A DNA stretch of 64,000 nucleotides from Prunus persica (Eukaryota > Streptophyta > Magnoliopsida > Rosales > Rosaceae), in the NCBI RefSeq assembly GCF_000346465.2, contig NC_034009.1, positions 2,101,487-2,165,486 of the forward strand. Reading direction: 5' to 3'. The first letter of the stretch is position 1, and every line of letters starts with the position of its first letter. Position numbers and translations under genes: made by a program. This document shows positions 44,616 through 56,100 of this stretch, piece by piece. The notes under the pieces were generated by a model that did not search any database, was not told the origin of the DNA, and saw only the letters and a list, made by a program, of their open reading frames with translations.

Positions 44616-45439
44616 GACCCTGGCGCAACCTAAATGGGCTGAAGCAAGTTATTTATTACACCGGAATATGGAACCAAATTAATTAGCCAATAAAGACATC
44701 TTATATTTTTGGGTTGTAATCATTAATTGAGCTACAATGTAATGCAAAGATTTTGTAAGGTGTTCATAGCTCAATTAGTTAAGAGCATTTACTCTTCCAC
44801 CCTAGATCCTTGGTTTAATTATACCTCCCCCAATATTGCTTGAATAAAAAATAAATAAAAATAAAGCTCTTGGATTTTATGAGAACTAAAAGCTAAGAAA
44901 CATTGAAATATTTCTAACTTGGGCGTTGCAAGAGCAAAGTTATATATATAACCCACAAATACAATTATTCGTCTCAAGCGATCTTCAATTTTAACTTGCC
45001 TATATTGATTCAGAGTAACAGATCTAAATTGGAATGATTATGTTTAGAAAATAACTAACGAACATAGTATTGAAGGACCCATGGCATATATCCCAACCTA
45101 ACGCATCTTCTCCATGGACCATGCACCAAAACAAAAAACAAAAGAATAAATAAATAAAATTTTTCCAAATATTCTCTGACGACTAACAATGACAAGACTA
45201 CTACTTCAAAATCAAACAAAAACAAAACAGCATGTATTGTAATTTGTATGTATACCTTGCTAATTAGAAAGGGAAAAGAGAAACAATATTTTGTACCTTT
45301 CTCTTGGAAATGCCCGGTTAGTGAGAGATGAGAAAGCGTTTACTTTCAGAAATCAATGCTTGAACAAGAGGAGGAGGGATGCGATAAGCAAGGATTTGGA
45401 GTTGAACTTCCTCTTCTGAAATTTGTTGATGCACTTCAT
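44616..45439 (-). other. 5' untranslated region and intron of DUF247-2
   Basis: On the minus strand a leader exon (about 45430-45298) ends AAGAGAAAG/GTACAAAA, and an acceptor-like TTGCTTCAG lies near 44637. Inside the presumed intron, 44758-44830 holds TAGCTCAATTAGTTAAGAGCA and GATCCTTGGTTTAATT, a tRNA-like pair of boxes, probably a SINE fragment. Confidence 0.5.
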
Positions 45440-45460
45440 CTTTTTATATATAGACTAACA
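45440..45460 (-). promoter_or_regulatory. TATA box of DUF247-2
   Basis: Read on the minus strand, TAGTCTATATATAAAAAGATG lies about 20-35 bases ahead of the inferred leader exon. Position and sequence fit a plant TATA box. Confidence 0.55.
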
Positions 45461-45639
45461 TGCTGCTCTCCTTCTTCTTCTATTTCTTTTTATTTCATTT
45501 TTTATTGTTGATCATCATCAACTTGATGTTTTTATTGTTGACGAAGACCTTGGCATGCAATTTCTCTTTCTACTGACAGCAGGCCAAGAGTAATATTTTA
45601 TTTTGATGTGCACATGCAATGCTTGCAAAAGTATATTTT

Positions 45640-45790
45640 ACGTATGCAGTTTTCAGGATTAATTGTGGATCAGATCTGCACATAAACAAAGTAATTGTTG
45701 GGAACCGAAGCCAACAACTGGCTCCAATCTCCTTCGATACATACGCCAATTTTATATCATGTGCTATATTTCATTATTCATTTTTAATTT
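45640..45790 (+). repeat. Weak copy of the SEO upstream module
   Basis: GGATCAGATCTGCACATAAA, GTAATTGTTGGGAACCGAAGCC, TCCTTCGATACATACGCCAAT and TATATCATGTGCTATA follow the order of the second half of the module (compare 20700-20800 and 29240-29310). It lies upstream of DUF247-2 but in opposite orientation to the gene. Confidence 0.45.
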
Positions 45791-47329
45791 TCAAAACACA
45801 CCCAAAAAAAAAACAGTAATAAAAGTCCAATGACGCCGATGGTTTTTCTCAATCTTTGGCAGTGGTTACGGCGGCGGTACCTCCTCGTCTTTCAGATCTT
45901 GGGGCTTTTTTGGTTTGGCTGTTATGTTTTCCTTAGCCTTTCAATTGGGCCCTTTTATATTTATTTTGTTTGGGTTTATTGCTTTCTTCTAAACGTATGG
46001 AAAGTCAGAAATGAAAATAATTCATTTTCTTTTCATACCTATTACTAATATGTAAACATACTCTAAATAACATGCTTTTCAAAGTAATATTTGTATTTGT
46101 CGACAAAGCGAATTAAATAGGATAGAGTTGTTTGAGAGCAAAAACCATCCTCAGATTAGGGTGGCCTCTAGCCAAGTGCAAGTTCCTTGATAAATTAAAT
46201 TTGGTGCTAATGAAGTTCATCCCATATTCAGTGTAAATTAGCTCTGTAGAAAGTGACATCTAACCCGTTTAAATTCTTACTAGCAGACCTATTGCAAGTT
46301 TACACAAGAAACCAAAATAGACGATGCGTGGACCTCTTTTGGTTTGAGATGGGTTTGTCTTCTGACCCAAGATAATAAAAAATAAAAAGAGAGAGAGAGA
46401 GAGAGAGAGATGGGTTTGTCAGTTTTTACTGCCATATGATGTTTTTATTTGTTTGCTTCTATGGAAGGTCTGCTAATGTGGACTTCCCTTTTCTACTCTC
46501 CTTAAGCCTGATATATTGTTGGCTCATTTGACAGTATAATCTTTTGGAGCTAATGTAACACTCTTCCTTTCACTAAAATATCTGATTAATCTTCCTCAAA
46601 AATTGAATATATTTAAGATAGTAGGACATATCATATTATATCAATGAAAGTGATTCGAAATATCTGATTCCCATCACTGAAGGATATATATAACATATAA
46701 TATTTGATAAGAAAAATCACAAAACATCAACTAACAGAAGGAAGGGATCCGAATTTCGAGCATGTCTAATGCAAGGGCAAGGGGTAAGGGACTAGGGGCC
46801 AGGTGCTGTTTTAGCCTCTCAAAATGATATATTCACAAAATCTAGCTTCTCAATTTTTTTGTGGTTCTAGTAGCAGTGAGGGGCTAGGGGCTAGGAGCTA
46901 GGGGCTAAAACTCAAAACTTATTATTTTAGTTTATTATTATTTTATTTGTGATAAAAATCAAAGCATAAGAAAAGCAACACAAAAAATTTGAGCAAAAAG
47001 ACAAACACTTATTTTTCTTCATTTTCATTTAATTTTGTAGTTACTAAAAAAAGATATCTAAGTGTTGGATTTTGAAGTATAAAGATAAGTATATGTGAGA
47101 AGAAGATGAAGATGAAAGCCTATTTATTGAGGTTTGAATGTAGAAATGTAAAGAGAATAAACAAGTAAAAGGTTTGAAGTATATTTTTTTTTTAAAAGAA
47201 AAGAAAAGGTAAAAAAAGGCTCAACTAGCTGTTGAAAAATAGAAAGGAAAAAAAGCACTAAAAAAAAATTAAAAATCCAAGCAACTAGCCATTAGGCAAT
47301 AGTCATTGAAGGAGCCACATGATAGATCC
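45791..47329. other. Intergenic; one GA tract and possible MITE debris
   Basis: A (GA)n run lies at about 46388-46411. 46757-46900 contains GGGGCTAGGGGCTAGGAGCTA-like repeats that may be MITE debris. The hydrophobic short frame at 45830-46048 has no family resemblance and is probably chance. Confidence 0.4.
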
Positions 47330-47334
47330 TCATA

Positions 47335-49301
47335 TTTAAGGACCCGCCCCGAATTTTCTCAAAATCCGAGACGAACTCTTTGGAATTCCTGACATCACCC
47401 CGATGTCAGGCCCACTTACTAAAAACCGAGACTTCCTGCCGAAATTTCGGCAGAGTCTCCCCTATAATTTGGACATTTCCCAAAATTTCAACCTGCATAA
47501 AAACGCATTTAATATTCCCAACTGGCAGCATGCACAATATAATTTCATGCAATTCACACAAATGGCCTTTGGCCTTTCAATAATTCCTATCAAACTACCA
47601 AACCATTCAAATACCAAATATGACTAACATTTAGTCTGCGGCTGCACCTAATAACCTTAGGCTGCCTACGTACCCTCCTTGAGGGATCAAGCCACACGTA
47701 GTTCTTCCCTAAAATCCAATTCCACACTTGGGCGATACCTTATTTCATTTATCTGTATTTCACATATTCTCCCCATACGCCGGTACAACCAACGCCACGT
47801 ATGGAGCCTGTCAACACGCCGGATAACCTACGCCACGTGCGACCATGCCATATTCTCATCATATCTCCCCATACGCCGGTACAACCAACGTCACGTATGG
47901 GGCCTGTCTCAACGCCGGATAACCTACGCCACGTGAGACCTGCACATCATATCACATAACTCCCCATACGCCGGTACAACCAACGCCACGTATGGGGCCT
48001 GTCCCAACGCCGGATAACCTACGCCACGCGGGACCTCAACATCATATCGCAAATCTCCCCATACGCCGGTACAACCAACGCCACGTATGGGGTCTGTCCC
48101 AACGCCGGATAACCTACGCCACGTGGGACCTAACTTTCACTTGGTGATACTTGTAGAAATTCCAAAGTCCGAGGAGGTACCTAGAGTAGTGCGTATAGCA
48201 CTCCAAACTGACATTCTAGACTCTGTTGTACCCTTGTACAACCACATAATTTATATAAATAATTCTAATATTGTGTAACCCTCCACAATCATCTAGCACC
48301 CGATAATCCCCCCTAGAAAGGTGAGATTACTCCGGGAGACTCACGATCAACCAAGGGTCAAACTATTCTAACCCTGGTCAACCGGACCTGTGGAACCCAC
48401 GACCTCCAATTTCCGATCCGAAGGTCCCTATGGGTTCTACCAGGTACAGGACACTTGTCCTGCCAGTTTGGTTCAGATCAGACGGTCGGATTTCTCACGA
48501 TCGCATAATCTGATGGTTAATATAAAATATAAACTTTAAATTATTATTCGGAACATCCGGGGCTCCGATTCACGATCCGTGAAATCCTACACGATCCTAG
48601 AAATACCTAGATCAACATATATTAAATTTGGGACCATCCAACGGTCCCAACCTATCGAACCCGGATAACGCGCAATATGCGAATATCCATTCGATAGTCA
48701 AACGACGTCCGAATTGAGATCCGCGAAATCCTACGCACTCGTGACAACCTAAGGATCTCATCGGAACACAGTGCTAGTTTTCTACAGTGCCCACGCGCCG
48801 GCAGCGCGTGGGTGCCCAAAGCGATAACGCTTCGTCGGAAAATCTCAAAATCACGGCTCCAAATTCCTACCCCAGGTATAACACCCTATTTGGAGCCACT
48901 TTTGTTCTTGGACCTACCCCAAAAAGTGGCCGGAAATGGCCGATCACGGCGGCCGAAGTTTCGGCCGATTTTCAATTCGAAAATCGAGTGATCTAGAGAT
49001 CGAATCGATCAAAACCCAATCAACAGGCAGCTAGAACAGCTCGAGAGGTTCAAGATCCATACCTGGGTCGACGGAAATGGTGGCCGGAGGAGGGAGATCG
49101 ACGGCGTTGAAGTTTCGACGACCTCCGGCGGTTTTCTGCATTTTCCGGCCAGCAACGGCCGCGTCGCCGGCGGGGAATGGTCGGGGAAGGAAGGGGACGT
49201 CGTCCCGGTCAGTTTGGTACCGGCCCCGCACACAGCCGTGGTCGGTGGCCGGAGATACAAGGAGAGAAAGAGAGAGAGCCGACGGGAGAGAGAGAAGTCG
49301 C

Positions 49302-49358
<57 letters not shown>

Positions 49359-49610
49359 GATCTTTATAAAAAAATCTCATTTCGAAATATTTACGATTAT
49401 GCCACTGGACTTCTTTTGACCATATCTCTCTCGTTACAACTCCGATTCGAGCCACTACGTGTCTGTGAACTCGTCTCAGTACGACCTATCCAAAAATATA
49501 AGTCACGGTCCCAAACTCTCTCCGGTTAAAAATATGACTAAAATACCCTTAAATAATTAAATAATTAAATGAGAATAAAATTTGGGGAAATTTGGGGTCG
49601 GGGTGTTACA
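47335..49610 (-). mobile_element. Solo LTR C (same family as A and B)
   Basis: On the minus strand it runs TGTAACACCCCGACCCC ... GGGTCCTTAAA, 2276 bp, flanked by a perfect 5-bp duplication TCATA (47330-47334 and 49611-49615). The terminal CA is mutated. It has the same inner order as copy B: hairpin array (47770-48130), GATCGGA-type block, coding-like GC-rich part, and a (GA)n tract at about 49300-49352. No internal retrotransposon region is attached. Confidence 0.92.
47770..48130 (-). repeat. Hairpin array C: four paired hairpins
   Basis: Four repeats of the H1 plus H2 pair described for array B. H1 arms are CCCATACG/CGTATGGG. H2 arms are GTCAA/GCGAC (mismatched), GTCTC/GAGAC, GTCCC/GGGAC and GTCCC/GGGAC. 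One H1 arm has TATGGAG instead of TATGGGG. The count differs from B (four against five), so the array gains or loses units. Confidence 0.88.
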
Positions 49611-49615
49611 TCATA

Positions 49616-49978
49616 GGCCATTGTATTTGTTAAAGCAGCTTTTGTTGCGCCCTTGTTTGTTACAGCCAGCATTTGGCAAAACCAGCCTTTTATTTTGCCT
49701 TAGGCCAAACACATGCATTAGAAAGGGTTTTTTTTTTTTTTTTTTTCCATTTGAGACCAAATCTGGACCTAGCCCAAGATAAGTCCCATTAGACATGCTT
49801 TTACTGCTTTAATAGTACTAGTAAACCAACAAAACAAAAAAGTAAAGACCTCACAAAGTACAACCAGCACTGATTGCCAGAGTTTAAGTACAAAACATGA
49901 TTGGAAACATACCTCCATGTCCAGGTCCAGGTCCAGGTCATATATATAATCATGCACAAAATACCATGAACAAGCTAA
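49616..49978. other. 3' flank of the first RPB7-like gene
   Basis: No gene. There is a T-run at about 49727-49746 and a small CCAGGTCCAGGTCCAGGT triplication near 49920-49937. Confidence 0.5.
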
Positions 49979-50503
49979 TTAAGAAACTGGTCCTAAATAA
50001 TCAGCGTCCAAACCAACCACAGCACGGAATTCCCTCTTTTCTGGAATCCGTTGAGTACCGATGACAACGAAGCGAACCACAATGTCTCTTTCGATCTTAG
50101 ACAATAGCTTGTCATTCAAGAACATTGGATTGTCTCCACGCACGTATCGGTAATCCGGCATTTTCTTGTTAGAGAGAAATACAGTTTCAGCTGGATCGCT
50201 TTGCAAGAGAACTCCATATCTCAGCACCTCCTGAACAACACCCAGTAAGACCTCTCCCTTGAAAAGCTTGAAGGTGATGCCGCTGAAAAGAACTGGAAAC
50301 TCCACCTCCCCAGTTCCCTGCTTCACTCTGCCATCTCCTATGCTGTCCACAGATGTGACAGCAACATAGTACCCAACATCTTTGGCTGCCTTTCTTTGAG
50401 CAAAATCGTCAAGCAGGTGGTGTACGATTGATATTTGGAGCATCAGTCCCAGGCTTTCAGCTGGGACTAAAACATTCCAGGGCAACTGTACTTTGAGAAA
50501 CAT
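49979..50503 (-). CDS. RPB7-like subunit, Pol V/IV type (copy 1)
   Basis: 174 residues without introns in the coding part. RPB7-type subunits pair with an RPB4-type partner to form the stalk of RNA polymerases; the plant Pol IV and Pol V versions serve RNA-directed DNA methylation. The N-terminal RNP-like part begins MFLKVQLPWNVLVPAESL. It is followed by TGEVEFPVLFSGITFKLFKG and a C-terminal OB-fold part (GVVQEVLRYGVLL, MPDYRYVRGDNPMFLND), ending DYLGPVS. Compared with copy 2 it lacks three residues after AESL (DIK) and has one extra before SKIE. It is more diverged than copy 2 and may be a specialised or decaying paralogue. No lesion is seen. Confidence 0.82.
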   Translation of the reverse strand: MFLKVQLPWNVLVPAESLGLMLQISIVHHLLDDFAQRKAAKDVGYYVAVTSVDSIGDGRVKQGTGEVEFPVLFSGITFKLFKGEVLLGVVQEVLRYGVLLQSDPAETVFLSNKKMPDYRYVRGDNPMFLNDKLLSKIERDIVVRFVVIGTQRIPEKREFRAVVGLDADYLGPVS

Positions 50504-51313
50504 AGTGAATTAATTGTTTTTCTTCTTAAAACAATACTACATACTCATACAAAGAGAACACTGAAGAATACATATAATATATATATATATATGCACACAC
50601 ACAACACAAACACAACGAAGAATAGCTAGGGTTTGCAACAACTACTTGTAGTTAATTAGTATACCTACCACCCTGTAAATTGTCACCTACCTCAATCCTC
50701 AATGTAACGTGTAGACAGCTGCATAATTAATGTGGGATTTACTTCAAAATATTAGCTGGTTTGCTGCAGTCAGGGCTACGCTCTGCTAAGGGCCTTTCCT
50801 CAAATGGAATGGTGACGGGAGCTGCTTATTAATTTCTTGCATTCATGGTGGTTCAGCTGTAATTGCTGTTTTAGTAGCTAGGTTCGTTCTGGTCCCTAAA
50901 GCATTATATCAACTTTCGTAGCAATTTGAGAGTTGGCGGGATGGGCTGGACTTAATAGAGGGTCCACTTTTGAAGGCCTCGGTGAATGAAAGGGCCATGT
51001 AACCGAGGAGGCTTTTTTTTAAGTGTACATCTCTGTGTACGTCTCTGCGTTTGGTTTGCGGGGAAAGGTGCTTAGGAAGGGAAATCATTAATTTCCCATG
51101 TTTGGTGCCGAGATATAGGAAAAGGTTTACTCAAAATGAAACCCTCCTGCATTCCACGTGAATTTGACATCTCTAAGGTCTTGTTTGGTTCATAAGAAAG
51201 GAGACTTGAAGATGAAAAATCAATTGTTTTTCTATATTTGGTCAGTCCATGCATAGAAAATAATTGTCTGGCACATGGGAAAGTAAGGGCGAAAGTGAAG
51301 CTCTCTTCCCTGT
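50504..51313. other. 5' side of RPB7-like copy 1 and MITE debris
   Basis: Immediately upstream (minus strand) is an AT-rich leader with an (AT)n run near 50576-50593. 51045-51200 contains scraps such as GTCTTGTTTGGTTCAT that match the ends of the neighbouring fold-back element. Confidence 0.45.
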
Positions 51314-51893
51314 CCCGTTTGGTTCATGGAATGAATTTGAGGGGAAATCATCCCCTGTCATTCCCCAAGGAATGAGAATGAAATATTCATTTTCCACGTT
51401 TGGTAATGCTGAAAAAGTAATCGGGAAATATCACTTTATTTCCTTTCCCATGTTTGTTTTGAGTAGGAATGGAAAACAAAGTTTGTATAAATTTTCAATT
51501 ATACCCATATTAAATCAAATAAAAAAAGAATGCATTTAATGATATATTGTAATTCTTAATTGTTAATGGGGATAAAATGGTCATAAAAAATATGTATTTA
51601 ATGTTAGCTCATTTTCCCAAACTTTCCACCTTGTGGAAAAGTTTGGGAAAATAAGCCAACATTAAATGCATTGTTTTTTTTAAAATTTGATTTCATATGT
51701 ATATAATTGGAAAATTAAACAAACTTTGTTTTACATTCCTACACAAACCAAACATATGAAAGAAAATAAAGTGGTATTTCCTAGTTACTTTCCCATAATT
51801 ACCAAACATAATAAAGGAATCTTCCATTTCTCATCCTTTGGGAAAGACATGAGAAATTATTTCCGATCAAATCTTTTCTACGAACCAAACGGG
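51314..51893. mobile_element. Fold-back MITE, full-length hairpin
   Basis: The ends are CCCGTTTGGTTC and GAACCAAACGGG, and the two halves are complementary over almost their whole length (about 290 bases each). The apex is TTTTCCCAAACTTTCCAC-CTT-GTGGAAAAGTTTGGGAAAA near 51611-51652. It is non-coding. Transcription would give a very long hairpin RNA. No clear target duplication was found. Confidence 0.85.
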
Positions 51894-52266
51894 CCAAAGG
51901 CAATGTTCGATTTTCTGATATTCAGTCCGTTCTCTACCTCTTGCTTCATCTTTTTTTTCTTTTTTTTCTTTTCCAAATAATACGCGTATCGAAGAACAAC
52001 AATATAAACCAACACTATTAAGTGCATGGGCCAAAATGCCATGGATTAAACAAACAAAAATGCTAGAATTGATCTGGTTTAGAGTGCGAACAGCAAGCTA
52101 TCCAGGATAAAAGTGTATATTAATTCCTTGCTAAGAAAAAGGGCAACAGATTTCAACCTTTACTGAGAAAGATCCGAAGTTACATGATATTAAACATTCC
52201 AAAGACAGACTGATACAGTCAGCAAAAACACTAAGCTACAAAGGGATTGGCTAGAAGGTAACCAGA
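51894..52266. other. 3' flank of RPB7-like copy 2
   Basis: No gene. T-rich tract near 51951-51977. The last ~100 bases are presumably the 3'-UTR of the minus-strand gene. Confidence 0.45.
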
Positions 52267-52797
52267 CTAAGAAACTGGTCCTAGATAATCTGCATGCAAA
52301 CCAACCAACGCCTGAAATTCTCTTTCTGATTCAAGCCACTTGGTCCCAATGACAATGAAACGAACCGTGAAGCCCTTCTCAATTTTAGACATCTTGCTAT
52401 TCATGAATACAGGATTCTCCCCAGGCACATAATCATAATCAGGCATCTTCAGCTTAGAGAGATAGATGTTTTCAACTGGGCCACAGCTTAGAAAAACTCC
52501 ATGCTTCAGAACTTTGTGGACAACACCCTCTGCGATCTCTCCCCTGAAAAGCTTGAAGGTCACGCCGCTAAAAACAACTGGAAACAGCACATCCCCAGTA
52601 TGCTCCCTGACCCTACCCTCTCCTATGCTCTCCAGAGTTGTGAGAGCAAGGAGGTATCCCAGATCCTTGGTTGCCTTTCTTGATGCAAATTCATCCAGCA
52701 GTTGGACCACAATTGACTTTTGGAGCATCAGTCCTTTTATATCAAGGCTCTCAGCAGGGATGACCACATTCCACGGCAACTGTACTTTGAGAAACAT
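52267..52797 (-). CDS. NRPE7: RPB7-like subunit, Pol V/IV type (copy 2)
   Basis: 176 residues. MFLKVQLPWNVVIPAESL, GLMLQKSIVVQLLDEFASRK, REHTGDVLFPVVFSGVTF, GVVHKVLKHGVFLSCGPVEN, MPDYDYVPGENPVFMNSK and DYLGPVS agree with the plant NRPE7/NRPD7 pattern as I know it, and not with Pol II RPB7. Expected role: the stalk subunit of the polymerases for RNA-directed DNA methylation in the nucleus. The coding part has no intron. A splice acceptor (GTGTATGGCAG on the minus strand, at about 52815) lies just before the ATG, so the 5'-UTR is spliced. The leader probably derives from about 53930-54060 or from 55090-55200. No lesion is seen. It is the best-conserved copy of the three. Confidence 0.88.
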   Translation of the reverse strand: MFLKVQLPWNVVIPAESLDIKGLMLQKSIVVQLLDEFASRKATKDLGYLLALTTLESIGEGRVREHTGDVLFPVVFSGVTFKLFRGEIAEGVVHKVLKHGVFLSCGPVENIYLSKLKMPDYDYVPGENPVFMNSKMSKIEKGFTVRFIVIGTKWLESEREFQALVGLHADYLGPVS

Positions 52798-53499
52798 GGT
52801 TGCTTTTTCCTACCTGCCATACACCAAAGAATGAATCAGCAACTAAAAATACATTAGTTTTAATCCATGAATCCTTCTCAAAAGTACATTAGATTTGAGG
52901 AAAATAGAACTTTACGAGCAGAACCAGTTCAACTATGGGCCATACATTGCCCGTGAGAGGAGGGGTGTTAACCTACCTGCAAAACTATTTCCGCTGTTTC
53001 TACGCAAGACTCAAAGACCAAAACTCCAGTTGTCTCTTTATCTTCACCTCTCTCTATGAAATTTTTGGATTCAATCCATTTGGAAAATATATCCTCCTTA
53101 CCATATGCATGTCATCGAATGCTGTATTATTAATTATTCTACATACCACAATCACATTTCTCTCTCAATAAAGTAACTAGACAGAATAAGAAAGGTAAAG
53201 TTATATACGCTTGCAATGAATGCTCCCCTGCTTCCTTAACACTCATCTCACTATCTCTTTAATCTGGCACTCATTCCTAACTAGAATGACCAACCAAACA
53301 AAGAAAAGCCGAAATAAGATATCTTATCAATCCTCATCCCATGCACCACCCTTTATTTTAGCTTTTGAGATCTTGAGCAAAGGAATAAATAAATAAAAAC
53401 AATCCAATATAGAGCTCCAAAGAAGATGCACTAACGCTAAAGATGCCTTCTTTAGGACAATCTTATCTACAAATTCATTTCTTATTTTTCTACTTCATT
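52798..53499 (-). other. 5'-UTR intron region of RPB7-like copy 2
   Basis: AT-rich DNA with no convincing frame, taken as intron because of the acceptor at about 52815. Confidence 0.45.
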
Positions 53500-54530
53500 T
53501 CAGAGTTTTGGTCCAATTAATCCTTAACATCTAAACAATTATTTAGCTTATGACATCTATATATATCACTTCTCTTTAAGTACTCCATTTCCCAAATCTG
53601 ATATCTGTAGACACAGAGACCAACAGTTACGGGTCAAGTAATACTTTGTTTCTACAAAGATGTAGTATAGAGCAAACATAAATGCATTAACCAAGTACAT
53701 GCAAAACTACATCAGTCACCAGTTCCTCCGACTCCATTACCATATATTGCAAATCAAAGCTTTATCTATGAAATGAAGTCATTTTGCTCAAAACACAGAT
53801 ACAGAGAGCTTAAAATACTTGAAAGCACATGACTTTAACCTTATAGAGGTAAAATTTAAAGGCCCTGAAACCAAAAAAAACTGAGGATATTGAAATTTGC
53901 GAAAGCTTAACAAAGAGGGCTTAAGGGCAAGAACCTGGTTACGATTTAAGAACAAAACCTGATAGAGAAAACTTACTGAGGCTCCACGGGTGGGACGAAA
54001 TTGATGTGTAAGAAAAGTATTGGAAGGTGTTCACGCAATTTGTAAGAGTGAGACCATGCAGCACCGTGCTTTGATATAACGAGCTGCTTAGGGATGTTTG
54101 GCAAGTTGGTCAGCATAACCCCTAATATCAGATAAGGCCAATTTAAAAAGGTGACACCTATTCATCCTAGTTTTTTTTCTTATACAATCAATATCAGGGG
54201 TGGGTGATTCGAAAACATGACCTCGTCGTGTGTACCAATAGATGCTCTAAACTACTTGACTCACAATTCCCTTGCATTCTAGTTTTTCTTTTTTCAAATA
54301 CATCCTAAAGTCAATACTTGAAAAACTAACAAAACAAAACAAAACTACAGCAAGTTTAATCACATTTGGTAAAACTGTTAATAAAACTTGTTTGTGGAAA
54401 AAAAAAATTTATGTGAACAGTTTATCCGAAAAGAAAAAAAAAAATTTCTTTCTCACTCCCCTCTATTAGAAAGAGAGGCTTGGCTCTGAAATGGAAATGA
54501 AAATCGAGTGTTTCGTGGTTTAAAAACACT
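53500..54530 (-). repeat. Duplicated 5' region, copy 1 (upstream of RPB7-like copy 2)
   Basis: This matches 57400-58340 in order: GCAAATCAAAGCTTTATC, TCATTTTGCTCAAAA, AACCTGGTTACGATTT, GGTGGGACGAAATTGATG, GGGATGTTTGGCAAGTTGGT, CACCTATTCATCCTA and GGCAAGTTTAATCA-like words. It includes what seems a leader exon and promoter on the minus strand. About 54180-54262 is an extra piece with GTGATTCGAAAACATGA, likely a SINE fragment, absent from copy 2. Confidence 0.85.
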
Positions 54531-56100
54531 GCCCCACCCAGCAATCCCTAGTTGTGATTTAGTTGTTGTGGAAAACCAAATTCCATTCCTTCTGGCAGGT
54601 GAGTAGAACTCATACGCTGATACACATTAGCAAGAACTAACTACCCCCAGTTAAACAAAGTGAAGCAGCAGCTGACTGATACTAGGTTCTTTAATTTAAT
54701 TTTATTTTTTTTGTTTTAACTGATAGAAAACACTATAAACAACATTCTTGAAAGACATACAAGACAAAAGCAACAAAAGAAACACAGTATGAGTCTAAAC
54801 CATAATCCCCATTTTCCCATTCCCTCGTGATCTTTCTATCTCCATGTCTAAGGTAAAGAGGTCCTGACACCACAAAAAGCTGTTCGATCTATTCACATGT
54901 TCTTCAAACCACACACAACCATTTTACCAAACCACAAAATCACATCACTCAAGCATTCGCTGTGAAGCAAATTTCACTAACTGAATCAACAAACCCAAAT
55001 CGAATTAATCAATTTATATGGAACCCATTTACTCGAAGAATCAAATAATTCAAGCGCAAACTTACATATAAATAGAGAGATAGATAAAGATTAGGGTTTG
55101 CAAAACCTTAAAGCACGCACCTTTGAAAGGCTAAGACCTTGAAGAGGAAACGGGAGCTTTAGGAGCTTGGGCTGAGACAGAGTGGCGAGTGCTCAACCGC
55201 GTGAAGCCCAAAAGACTGGTCCCGCGGACGAAGAAGCACGAGCTCACTCACTGACCCAATGTCTCTGGTCCTCAGCCGAGCAACTGCGTGAGGGAGAAAT
55301 TTTGATATGCTTTATATGTCATGCCTTAAGCTACCATTGCCGCCACCTGTTTCAATTGCTGAAAGCCACGTGGATAACTAGCATGCCCATTTTCATATTT
55401 TGGAGCCAAAAATACATTAAAAATGTTATGTCTGACAAATAAAACAAATATTTCCTCAAAAATGAAAAGAACAATTATACATTCTAATTCATGGACACAT
55501 TTGTTAAGTTATTATTCCCATTGAGTAAATACATTTGACTCCGAGTGGTGTAAACGTCATTTGAAGGGTCAATTTGGTTGGTTCCTTGCTCCCACTTTTG
55601 GTGTTACCATAGAAAATACTTCTCAATGAACCATAACAGTGCAACACATATGGTATTTTTTTGTGTTCATACTGAATACGTGAATGTAGTGTAGAAGAAC
55701 GCTTGATTGATTACTCCCTTATATATTTTCGCTCTTTTATCGGGTTAAAGTATTAGTGTTAATGAGTTGAATTTAGAGGGTCAATTCATTATTTACATGA
55801 ATAATTCTCTTTAGTCAGTTTTCCAATGTCAAAGCTGAACATAACTAGTAGCAAACATGTTTTTGTAACTAAAACACTCAAAATGTCTCTTCCCAATCAA
55901 ATTGTCCAGGTTTTTTTACCACTATAAATGCCAATTTAGCATTGTAGCACCAGTTTGGGAATACATTTTGCTGCTCATGTCCACATTACAAGGAAAATTA
56001 AGATCTATTGCCCATGAGCATCTTAAAGGGTAAAACTGAACTAGTCTTCCTACCAGGTAATTACAATTTTACAAAAGCAACCTTTATATAGTTTGAATCT
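54531..56100. other. Intergenic; possible second leader exon near 55100-55240
   Basis: On the minus strand, 55240-55120 reads as a GC-richer leader ending GCCTTTCAAAG/GTGCGTGC, a plausible splice donor, followed by AT-rich intron-like DNA. It could be an alternative first exon of RPB7-like copy 2. The frame 55182-55442 on the plus strand is not credible as a gene. The rest holds nothing recognised. Confidence 0.4.

Noticed and set aside
55182..55442. 86-residue plus-strand frame
   Set aside because: No domain, no splice partner, and it overlaps a better-supported minus-strand leader candidate.
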